A stretch of 5,105 nt of DNA from JBFKUL01 sp041635755. GTDB taxonomy: Bacteria > Pseudomonadota > Gammaproteobacteria > Burkholderiales > SG8-39. The notes under the pieces are model-generated. The model ran no database searches. It worked only from the letters and a program-made list of their open reading frames with translations, and was not told where the DNA came from. Location of the stretch: the NCBI GenBank assembly GCA_041635755.1, contig JBFKUL010000233.1, positions 1 through 5,105 on the forward strand, in the 5' to 3' direction. A program made the translations under genes and the position numbers. Positions 1 to 5,105 of this stretch are shown here, one piece after another (the stretch's first letter is position 1; every line of letters begins with the position of its first letter).

Positions 1-729
1 GACGGTCTGTGCGAGAACTCGCTCGACGCCGTCTCCGATCGCGACTTCGCGATCGAGTTCTGCGCCTGCGCGTCGCTCATCATGCTGCACCTGTCGCGCT
101 TTGCCGAGGAGCTGGTGCTCTGGTCGAGCCAGCGCTACGGCTTCGTCGCCCTGCCGGACCGGTTTTGCACCGGCTCCTCGATCATGCCGCAGAAGAAGAA
201 TCCGGACGTGCCGGAGCTGGTGCGCGGCAAGAGCGGGCGCGTGTTCGGGCATCTGGTGGCGCTGCTCGCGCTGATGAAGGGCCAGCCGCTCGCTTACAAC
301 AAGGACAACCAGGAGGACAAGGAGCCGCTGTTCGACGCCGTCGACACGGTCAGGGACTCGCTTGCGGCCTTTGCCGAGCTGGTCGCCGGCCTCGAGGCAA
401 GACCCGAGCGAATGCGCGCTGCAGCGCTCGAAGGCTATGCCACTGCGACCGATCTCGCCGATTATCTGGTGCGCAAGGGCCTGCCGTTTCGGGACGCGCA
501 CGAAGCGGTGGCGCGCGCGGTGCGGGAGGCGGAAGCTACCGGCGTCGATCTCTCGGGCCTGCCGCTGCGGGTGCTGCAGCAGTTCTCCAAGCACATCGGC
601 GCGGAAGTCTTCGAGGTGCTCTCGCCGGAAGGCTCGGTCGCCAGCCGCAATCACCCGGGCGGCACGGCGCCGGCACAGGTGCGCGCCGCCGCGGCACGCG
701 CGCGCAAACGTATCGACCAATCCGCCTAA
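1..729 (+). CDS. argH: Argininosuccinate lyase, C-terminal part (5' end outside window)
   Basis: This is the last 242 residues of argininosuccinate lyase, which splits argininosuccinate into arginine and fumarate in the final step of arginine synthesis in the cytoplasm. The reading frame is open from base 1 and stops with TAA at 727-729. The family usually has about 460 residues, so roughly the first half is missing. The fragment opens with the conserved NSLDAVSDRDF segment. The fumarase/aspartase superfamily signature GSSIMPQKKNPD lies at 172-207. It carries the mobile-loop serine that acts as catalytic base in this family. The segment LAYNKDNQEDKEPLFD follows near 289-336 and is also typical of ArgH. 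The C-terminal remainder is the helical domain. No frameshift or missing key residue is visible in the part present. The next gene follows after 45 nt in the same frame, with no terminator-like structure between, so co-transcription is likely. Confidence 0.97.
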   Translation, partial: DGLCENSLDAVSDRDFAIEFCACASLIMLHLSRFAEELVLWSSQRYGFVALPDRFCTGSSIMPQKKNPDVPELVRGKSGRVFGHLVALLALMKGQPLAYNKDNQEDKEPLFDAVDTVRDSLAAFAELVAGLEARPERMRAAALEGYATATDLADYLVRKGLPFRDAHEAVARAVREAEATGVDLSGLPLRVLQQFSKHIGAEVFEVLSPEGSVASRNHPGGTAPAQVRAAAARARKRIDQSA

Positions 730-774
730 GCGCTCGGGTGGCTGCATTCGACGCTGCCCGCGAACGGACCCTCG

Positions 775-1680
775 ATGGACCCCGCAACGCGCCGCGCGCT
801 CGAAAGTGCCGTTGCGCGCGCGTTGCAGCGGGAGGCCTCACTCGAGACGGTTGAAGCGGCCGCCGGCGGCTGCATCCACTCGAGCTACTTGATCGTCGCG
901 GGCGCAACCCCGCTGTTCGTCAAGCTGAATGCCGCGAGCTTCGCCGACGCCTTCGCCGCGGAGGCGGACGGCCTGGCAGCATTGCGGGGAGCGGGGCTAC
1001 GTGCGCCGGAGGCGCTTGCGCACGGTATCGCCGAAGGCTACGCCTTCCTCGTCATGGAGCAGCTCCAGCTAGGGGGTCGAAAGGACTATGCCACGCTCGG
1101 CATTGCGCTTGCCGCGATGCACCGCTCGAGCGCGCAGCGCGCGAGCGCCGCCGGCGCGCATTTTGGCTGGACGCGGGACAATTACATCGGCACCACCCTT
1201 CAGGCAAACGGCGCATCCTCGGACTGGGCGGCGTTCTGGCGTGAGCGGCGCCTTGCGCCCCAGCTTGCGCTTGCGGAGAAGAATGGCTGGGGCGGGGCTC
1301 TGCGCAAAGATATGGAGCAGCTGCTGGAGCGCCTGCCCGTCCTGTTCCGCGACCATGAACCCGCGCCCTCACTGCTTCACGGCGACCTGTGGAGCGGCAA
1401 CGCGGGATTCCTTGCCGATGGTGCCCCGGTGGTATTCGACCCCGCGGTCTATCGCGGAGACCGCGAGGCAGACCTCGCGATGACCGAATTGTTCGGCGGA
1501 TTTCCGCGGGGTTTTTACGAAGCCTACCGGGAGGCCTGGCCGCTCGGGGACGGCTACACGATGAGAAAGGACCTCTACAACCTTTATCACGTGCTGAACC
1601 ACCTCAACCTGTTCGGTGGAGGTTACCTCGCGCAATCGGTGCTGCTTGCTCGGCGGCTGCTCGCGGCGGCGAAGCGCTAA
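775..1680 (+). CDS. Fructosamine kinase family protein (protein-deglycation kinase)
   Basis: A complete 301-residue protein of the fructosamine/ketosamine-3-kinase family, close to the usual length of about 290. Family members phosphorylate sugars bound to protein amines (fructosamines, or ribulosamines in many bacteria), which destabilises the adduct and frees the amine. The substrate here cannot be read from sequence. Visible features are the nucleotide-binding loop GGCIHSSY at residues 31-38, the ATP-binding lysine K50 in LFVKLN, a likely paired E63, FGWTRDNYIG near 130-139, the catalytic loop LLHGDLWSGN at 200-209 (D204), the metal-binding VVFDPAVYRGDREADLAM at 219-236 (D222), and the family-typical C-terminal NLYHVLNHLNLFGGGY. 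C33 is the only cysteine. ATG 775 is the only usable start after the in-frame argH stop; a weak GGA lies 6 nt upstream. Kinship to aminoglycoside phosphotransferases (HGD motif) is by fold only; the C-terminal motif favours fructosamine kinase. Confidence 0.92.
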   Translation: MDPATRRALESAVARALQREASLETVEAAAGGCIHSSYLIVAGATPLFVKLNAASFADAFAAEADGLAALRGAGLRAPEALAHGIAEGYAFLVMEQLQLGGRKDYATLGIALAAMHRSSAQRASAAGAHFGWTRDNYIGTTLQANGASSDWAAFWRERRLAPQLALAEKNGWGGALRKDMEQLLERLPVLFRDHEPAPSLLHGDLWSGNAGFLADGAPVVFDPAVYRGDREADLAMTELFGGFPRGFYEAYREAWPLGDGYTMRKDLYNLYHVLNHLNLFGGGYLAQSVLLARRLLAAAKR

Positions 1681-1705
1681 GCGGCAAAGGCAAGCCGATA
1701 AGCAA

Positions 1706-1727
1706 ACGGCCCGCATTTGCGGGCCGT
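1706..1727. terminator. GC-rich hairpin between convergent genes, probable intrinsic terminator
   Basis: A perfect 9-bp inverted repeat (ACGGCCCGC, loop ATTT, GCGGGCCGT) lies 26 nt after the fructosamine kinase stop and 24 nt after the grxD stop. On the minus strand the stem runs into GTTTGCTTATC, a modest interrupted T-tract. On the plus strand it is followed by CGCGCC with no T-tract. The sequence therefore favours termination of the minus-strand operon, with weak or no function for the plus strand. Nothing else is seen in the 71-nt spacer 1681-1751. Confidence 0.75.
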
Positions 1728-1751
1728 CGCGCCAGCCGATTCGAAGATGCT

Positions 1752-2081
1752 TCAGGCGCCCTGGGTCACGCCCGCCGATTCGAGCAGCTTCTTCAGCTCA
1801 CCCGTCTGGTACATCTCGCGCAGGATATCGGAGCCGCCGACGAACTCGCCCTTCACATAGAGCTGCGGGATCGTTGGCCACTTCGCGAAGTCCTTGATGC
1901 CTTGGCGGATCTCGGGGTTCTCGAGCACGTTCACCGTGAACACCTCCTTGACGCCGCTCGCACTCAGCACCTGCACGGCGAGCGCCGAGAATCCGCACAT
2001 CGGCTGCTGCGGGGTGCCCTTCATGTACAGCACCACCGGGTGAGCTCCGACCTGTTGCTTGATGAGTTGCTGTACATCCAT
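1752..2081 (-). CDS. grxD: Monothiol glutaredoxin, Grx4/GrxD type (CGFS)
   Basis: A 109-residue class II monothiol glutaredoxin. Proteins of this family bind a [2Fe-2S] cluster at a dimer interface with two glutathiones and pass it on or store it; they are poor general disulfide reductases. The thioredoxin fold carries the MKGT lysine (K21), the CGFS active site at residues 29-32, the glutathione-binding WPTIPQLYV at 68-76, and GGSD at 82-85. C29 is the only cysteine; E. coli Grx4 has GGCD where this protein has GGSD. The start is placed at ATG 2081 because AGGGG lies 5 nt upstream and MDVQQLIKQQV fits the family N terminus. An in-frame ATG 84 nt further upstream would add a tail unlike the family. 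It is the last gene of the hemA-prfA-prmC-grxD group, an order common in betaproteobacteria, 96 nt after prmC and convergent with the fructosamine kinase. Confidence 0.96.
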   Translation of the reverse strand: MDVQQLIKQQVGAHPVVLYMKGTPQQPMCGFSALAVQVLSASGVKEVFTVNVLENPEIRQGIKDFAKWPTIPQLYVKGEFVGGSDILREMYQTGELKKLLESAGVTQGA

Positions 2082-2086
2082 GATTG

Positions 2087-2091
2087 CCCCT
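2087..2091 (-). promoter_or_regulatory. Ribosome binding site of grxD
   Basis: On the minus strand AGGGG ends 5 nt before the ATG at 2081, inside AAAAGGCAGGGGCAATC. It is the clearest Shine-Dalgarno-like sequence in the window. It decides the start in favour of the 109-residue protein over a version 28 residues longer. Confidence 0.75.
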
Positions 2092-2150
2092 GCCTTTTCG
2101 TTGAACTGGCGCCCCGGAACCGCGACCCTCGGCTGCGCGGACGGGGGCGA

Positions 2151-2180
2151 CCAATTGTTGATCAATTTGATCGGATTTTA
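2151..2180. other. AT-rich patch with palindrome and repeat upstream of grxD
   Basis: Only 9 of these 30 bases are G or C, in strong contrast to the surrounding GC-rich sequence. It contains CAATTG (2152-2157), the 8-bp palindrome TTGATCAA (2158-2165) and a second TTGATC (2167-2172), so TTGATC recurs at a 9-nt spacing. The patch overlaps and follows the -10 of the candidate grxD promoter, around the expected transcript start. It could be an easily melted start region or an operator. No known factor is recognised. Confidence 0.35.
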
Positions 2181-2204
2181 CGCTTGCGCGGTCGGGAGGG
2201 TCAA
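2175..2204 (-). promoter_or_regulatory. Candidate sigma-70 promoter for grxD, overlapping the end of prmC
   Basis: On the minus strand TTGACC (2204-2199) is followed after 18 nt by TAAAAT (2180-2175). Each box matches 5 of 6 bases of the sigma-70 consensus, with a spacer one longer than ideal. The -10 box begins with the prmC stop codon TAA. A transcript would start near 2168 and have a leader of about 87 nt before grxD. This would let grxD be expressed independently of hemA-prfA-prmC. It is a pattern match only. Confidence 0.45.
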
Positions 2205-3017
2205 CGGCGTGCAGCCTCCGCTCACTCGACCGATGCCCGCGAGGTCCGGCCAGGTCGCGATTCCCGCCAATCCAGCCGTCTCGAGCATGTGCCGCACTGC
2301 CTCGTCCTGCCCCAAGCCGTGCTCGCACAGGAACCAGCCGTGCGGTTCCAGGTAGGCGCGCACGCTGCGCACGATGCCGCGAATGGCGCCAAGGCCGTCG
2401 TCTCCGCCGACCAGCGCCTGGCGGGGTTCGAAGCGCAGATCACCCTGCGAGAGGTGCGGATCGCCCGCGGCAACGTAGGGCGGATTCGCCAGAATCAGCG
2501 CAAAGCGCTCCACGCCGAGCGGCGCGAACCACTGTCCGTGGTGGAATTTCACTTCGAGGCCGAGGCGCGCTGCGTTTCGACGCGCCACATCAAGCGCGGC
2601 CGCGCTCGCCTCGATCGCGGTGACCCGCGCGTGCGGCCGCAGGTGCTTCACCGCGAGCGCCACCGCGCCTGAACCGGTGCCGAGGTCGAGCACCGCGATT
2701 TCCCCGTTGCGCGGAATCCGTTCAAGCGCCAGCTCCACCAGCAACTCGGTCTCGGGGCGGGGGATCAGCACCGCAGGATTCACCGCCAGCGACAGTCCGT
2801 AGAATTCGCGCCGGCCGAGAAGGTAGGCCACCGGCTCGCCCGCGCGGCGCCGGTCGGTCCACGCGCGAAAACGCGCCTCTGCTTCGGCGGGCAGAACGCG
2901 CTCTGGATGCGCCAGCACTGCAGCCTCGGAAAAGCCGGTGGCCTCGGCCAGCAGCAGGCGCGCCTCGCGCGGATCGATCCCGCTGGCCGAAAGTGCTTGC
3001 GAGACGGTCGCGTTCAC
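2178..3017 (-). CDS. prmC: Peptide chain release factor N5-glutamine methyltransferase
   Basis: A 279-residue PrmC (E. coli PrmC has 277). It uses S-adenosylmethionine to methylate the glutamine of the GGQ motif in release factors RF1 and RF2, which raises their peptide-release activity. An N-terminal helical domain (about 1-75) ends in GEPVAYLLGRREFYGL at 61-75. Next come IPRPETELLVE (85-95), the SAM-binding motif DLGTGSGAVALA (111-122), the acidic E136 of the following strand, and the NPPY motif (178-181) that holds the substrate glutamine. EHGLGQ (232-237) follows. The start is GTG at 3017, giving MNATVSQAL, the expected family N terminus; upstream in-frame codons offer no better start. 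Only a weak GAG is seen ahead of it. It begins 8 nt after the prfA stop, so translation is probably coupled to that of RF1, its own substrate. It stops with TAA at 2178-2180. Confidence 0.97.
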   Translation of the reverse strand: MNATVSQALSASGIDPREARLLLAEATGFSEAAVLAHPERVLPAEAEARFRAWTDRRRAGEPVAYLLGRREFYGLSLAVNPAVLIPRPETELLVELALERIPRNGEIAVLDLGTGSGAVALAVKHLRPHARVTAIEASAAALDVARRNAARLGLEVKFHHGQWFAPLGVERFALILANPPYVAAGDPHLSQGDLRFEPRQALVGGDDGLGAIRGIVRSVRAYLEPHGWFLCEHGLGQDEAVRHMLETAGLAGIATWPDLAGIGRVSGGCTPLTLPTAQA

Positions 3018-3025
3018 CGCCGCGC

Positions 3026-4129
3026 TCAGGCGCGCTGGACCTCGGCAGAGCCCTCTTCGGCGAGCTGCGCCAGCTGCTCGGCCTGATGCTCCGCCTGCAA
3101 TGCGCCGATCAATTCGTCGAGCTCACCGTCCATGATCCGCTCGATCTTGTACAGCGTCAGGTTGATGCGATGGTCGGTCACACGCCCCTGTGGAAAGTTG
3201 TACGTTCGGATGCGCTCCGAGCGGTCGCCCGAGCCGACCAGGAGCTTCCGCGTCGATGCCCTCTTCGCCGCCTGCTCCGACATCTGCTTGTCCTTGATGC
3301 GCGCGGCGAGAACGCCGAGCGCCTTTTCGCGGTTCTTGTGCTGGGAGCGCGAGTCCTGGCACTCGACCACGATGCCGGTCGGCATGTGCGTCACGCGGAT
3401 CGCCGATTCCGTCTTGTTGACGTGCTGACCGCCCGCTCCGGATGCGCGAAAAGTGTCGATGCGCAACTCGGCCGGGTTGAGCACAACGTCGTTTACCGCG
3501 TCGGCCTCGGGCAGTACCGCGACCGTGCACGCGGAAGTATGGATGCGGCCCTGCGCCTCGGTCGCTGGAACGCGCTGCACCCGATGCGCGCCCGACTCGA
3601 ACTTGAGCTTCGAGTACACGTTCTGCCCGACGACCCGGGCGATCACCTCCTTATAGCCGCCCATCTCCGAAAGACTCTCGGAAATGATCTCGACCTGCCA
3701 ACCCTGCCGCTCCGCGTAGCGCAAGTACATACGGAACAGGTCGCCGGCGAACAGCCCCGACTCGTCGCCGCCGGTTCCGGCGCGCACCTCGAGAAACGTG
3801 TTGCGATCGTCGTTGGGGTCCTTGGGCAGCAGCACTTTCTGCAGCTCGTCCTCGAGCGCATCCATGTTCGCGCGTGCCGCCTTCAGTTCCTCGTCCGCGA
3901 AGCTCTTCATGGAAGCGTCGGCCGCCATTTCCCGTGCCGCGGACGCGTCCCCCTCGGCCACGCGAAAGCGCTCGAAGAGGGCGACGATCCCGCTGAGCTC
4001 GGCGTGCTCGCGTGACAGCTTGCGAAACAGCTCCAGATCCTTGGTCGCAGTTTCCGCGGCAAGCAGCCGGTTGAGCTCTTCCAGCCTCGCGGCAAGGCTT
4101 TCGAGCTTGGTGCGTAAAGTCGACTTCAC
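3026..4129 (-). CDS. prfA: Peptide chain release factor 1 (RF1)
   Basis: A full 367-residue RF1, which recognises UAA and UAG in the ribosomal A site and triggers hydrolysis of the finished peptide. The N-terminal helical domain (about 1-100) is followed by EVRAGTGGDES at 114-124. The stop-codon-reading tripeptide PAT lies at 188-190, which marks RF1; RF2 has SPF at this place. The catalytic GGQ is at 233-235, in RASGAGGQHVNKTESAIR (228-245). Q235 is the residue methylated by the product of the next gene. The C-terminal YNFPQGRVTDHRIN (310-323) is also conserved. The start is GTG at 4129, supported by the family N terminus MKSTLRTKLE. No Shine-Dalgarno sequence precedes it. It lies 30 nt after the hemA stop and in the same frame, and the start codon falls in a possible RNA hairpin. 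The stop TGA at 3028-3026 is one that RF1 itself does not read. Confidence 0.98.
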   Translation of the reverse strand: MKSTLRTKLESLAARLEELNRLLAAETATKDLELFRKLSREHAELSGIVALFERFRVAEGDASAAREMAADASMKSFADEELKAARANMDALEDELQKVLLPKDPNDDRNTFLEVRAGTGGDESGLFAGDLFRMYLRYAERQGWQVEIISESLSEMGGYKEVIARVVGQNVYSKLKFESGAHRVQRVPATEAQGRIHTSACTVAVLPEADAVNDVVLNPAELRIDTFRASGAGGQHVNKTESAIRVTHMPTGIVVECQDSRSQHKNREKALGVLAARIKDKQMSEQAAKRASTRKLLVGSGDRSERIRTYNFPQGRVTDHRINLTLYKIERIMDGELDELIGALQAEHQAEQLAQLAEEGSAEVQRA

Positions 4130-4171
4130 CGCGGAAAGCGCGTGACCGGTGAAGCGCGCTTAGCGCTTCAC
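4126..4171 (-). other. Two possible RNA hairpins at the hemA/prfA junction
   Basis: In the minus-strand transcript, GTGAAGCGC (4171-4163, the last hemA codons) pairs perfectly with GCGCTTCAC (4157-4149). This gives a 9-bp stem whose 5-nt loop TAAGC contains the hemA stop codon. Directly after it, TCACGCG (4145-4139) can pair with CGCGGTGA (4133-4126), 7 bp with one bulged G and loop CTTTC, burying the prfA GTG start. No T-tract follows either stem, so a terminator is unlikely. A role in coupling prfA translation to hemA is possible but unproven. The remainder of the 30-nt spacer shows no ribosome binding site. Confidence 0.4.
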
Positions 4172-5105
4172 GCGAAACAGTCGGGCAATCGTATCGGCGA
4201 GCGCGCCGCGCTCGTCGCCCGGGGCCTCGTTCAGCGCCTGAGTCGGAGCATGCATCAGTTTGCTGGTCAGACCTTGCGACAGCGCCTCGAGCACCTGCTT
4301 CGGGTCCTCGCCGCGGTGAAGCATCTTCAGCGCCCTCTCAAGCTCATGCTGGCGCGCGCTCTCCGCCTGCTCGCGCAGCGCTCGGATCAGCGGTACGTGC
4401 TGGCGCGCCGACATCCAGTGCATGAACTGGCCGACCTGCGTCTCGATGATCGCCTCGGCCTGCTCGACCGACGAACGGCGGGCATCCAAATTCGCCGACA
4501 CGATTCCGGAGAGGTCGTCCACGGTGTAGAGAAAGACGTCGTCGAGCTCTCCGACCTCCGGCTCGATATCGCGCGGCACCGCGAGATCGACCATGAAGAT
4601 CGGGCGCCGCCGGCGCGCGCGCAGTGCGCGCTCGACCATGCCCTTGCCAAGGATCGGCAGTGACGAGGCGGTGCAGGACACGACGATGTCGTGCTCGGCG
4701 AGGTGTTCGGCGAGATTGCGCAGCTCCAGTGCGCGCCCGGAGAAGCGATGCGCAAGCCGCTCGGCGCGTTCGAGCGTGCGGTTCGCCACCGTGATGCGCT
4801 CGGGCGCCTGCGCCGCGAAGTGCGTCGCGCACAGCTCGATCATCTCGCCCGCACCGATAAAAAGGATCTTTTGCTCGCGCAGGCTCGGGAAGATGCGCGC
4901 TGCAAGCTTGACCGCTGCGGCCGCCATGGAAACGCTGTTCGCGCCGATCTGCGTCGTGCTGCGGACTTCCTTTGCCACCGCAAAGGAGCGCTGAAACAGC
5001 TTGTGCAGCACCGTACCGAGTGTTCCCGCCGCCTCCGCCGTGCGCACCGCGTCCTTGAGCTGCCCGAGAATCTGAGGCTCGCCGATCACCATCGAATCGA
5101 GGCCC
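4160..5105 (-). CDS. hemA: Glutamyl-tRNA reductase, partial (5' end outside window)
   Basis: The last 314 residues of glutamyl-tRNA reductase, which reduces glutamyl-tRNA(Glu) with NADPH to glutamate-1-semialdehyde, the first committed step of C5-pathway tetrapyrrole synthesis. The frame is open to the right edge. The first full residues, GLDSMVIGEPQILGQ, belong to the conserved core around residue 110 of the roughly 420-residue family, so about 100 residues are missing. The catalytic cysteine lies in that missing part and cannot be checked. Visible are the NADPH-binding motif ILFIGAGEM (GAGEM at 4855-4841), ANRTLERAERLA, VSCTASSLPIL, FMVDLAVPRDIEP, and the helical C-terminal dimerisation domain ending in ARLFRVKR. 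ATG 5092 lies inside the conserved motif and is not the start. The stop is TAA at 4162-4160, in the loop of a possible hairpin. It is the most upstream visible gene of the operon; its promoter is outside the window. Confidence 0.97.
   Translation of the reverse strand, partial: GLDSMVIGEPQILGQLKDAVRTAEAAGTLGTVLHKLFQRSFAVAKEVRSTTQIGANSVSMAAAAVKLAARIFPSLREQKILFIGAGEMIELCATHFAAQAPERITVANRTLERAERLAHRFSGRALELRNLAEHLAEHDIVVSCTASSLPILGKGMVERALRARRRRPIFMVDLAVPRDIEPEVGELDDVFLYTVDDLSGIVSANLDARRSSVEQAEAIIETQVGQFMHWMSARQHVPLIRALREQAESARQHELERALKMLHRGEDPKQVLEALSQGLTSKLMHAPTQALNEAPGDERGALADTIARLFRVKR

Noticed and set aside
9..854. A 281-codon plus-strand frame spanning the end of argH and the start of the kinase gene
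   Set aside because: It overlaps both real genes in another frame and is rich in Arg, Ala and Gly with no domain. The argH and kinase frames carry the conserved motifs.
1122..1150. Self-complementary CG-rich runs inside coding sequence, here in the kinase gene and also near 4600-4630 in hemA
   Set aside because: They are imperfect, fully inside conserved coding frames, and expected from Ala/Arg/Ser codons in GC-rich DNA.
2082..2165. A 28-residue N-terminal extension of GrxD from an upstream ATG
   Set aside because: The extension does not resemble the family N terminus and would include the ribosome binding site of the inner ATG. The inner start has AGGGG at 5 nt.
2227..2230. PrmC residue 263 is glycine in DLAGIGRVSGG, where E. 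coli has glutamate before the conserved arginine
   Set aside because: This position seems variable in the family and is not part of the SAM-binding or NPPY motifs, so loss of function is unlikely.
1389..2672. A 427-codon open frame on the plus strand, antisense to grxD and most of prmC
   Set aside because: It overlaps three well-recognised genes, has arginine-rich low-complexity composition and no recognisable motif. Long open antisense frames are expected in GC-rich coding DNA.
2993..4015. A 340-codon open frame on the plus strand, antisense to prfA
   Set aside because: It lies almost entirely opposite a full-length, clearly conserved RF1 gene. Its composition looks like reverse-strand shadow coding and shows no family motif.
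5090..5092. ATG as a possible hemA start
   Set aside because: It sits inside the conserved GLDSMVIGEPQILGQ motif, whose first four residues are encoded upstream within the window. The gene continues past the right edge.
1..5105. Search for CRISPR arrays, tRNA or rRNA genes, insertion sequences and defence or toxin genes
   Set aside because: No repeat arrays, tRNA-like cloverleaves, transposase motifs or terminal inverted repeats were seen. Nearly all of the window is explained by six housekeeping-type genes.

Overview
This window is a compact, GC-rich stretch of bacterial chromosome. It holds six protein genes in two convergent groups and almost no non-coding DNA. The gene order hemA-prfA-prmC-grxD, the high GC with GC-rich third codon positions, and the protein sequences all suggest a betaproteobacterium (Burkholderiales/Nitrosomonadales/Rhodocyclales type). 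I cannot name a genus from the sequence alone.

Plus strand, 1-1680: the C-terminal half of argininosuccinate lyase (argH, running in from the left edge), then after 45 nt a complete fructosamine-kinase-family gene. The two are probably co-transcribed. Bases 1681-1751 are a short convergent spacer with a perfect 9-bp GC hairpin that probably ends transcription, mainly from the minus strand.

Minus strand, 5105 down to 1752, in order of transcription: hemA (glutamyl-tRNA reductase, running in from the right edge), prfA (peptide chain release factor 1), prmC (the methyltransferase that modifies the release-factor GGQ glutamine) and grxD (monothiol CGFS glutaredoxin). Gaps are 30, 8 and 96 nt. 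The first three look like one transcription unit. grxD also has a candidate promoter of its own overlapping the end of prmC, followed by an AT-rich patch and a good ribosome binding site.

The genes connect as follows. PrmC modifies the RF1 made by the gene just before it. HemA uses glutamyl-tRNA to start tetrapyrrole synthesis, which ties heme supply to translation components. GrxD handles iron-sulfur clusters. The fructosamine kinase, a protein-deglycation repair enzyme, has a single cysteine in its nucleotide-binding loop, a position known as a redox switch in related enzymes, and it lies next to a glutaredoxin gene.

I see no mobile element, CRISPR array, RNA gene or new multi-gene system. 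The points most worth a second look are small: competing RNA hairpins at the hemA/prfA junction, the candidate grxD promoter, and the lone P-loop cysteine of the kinase.
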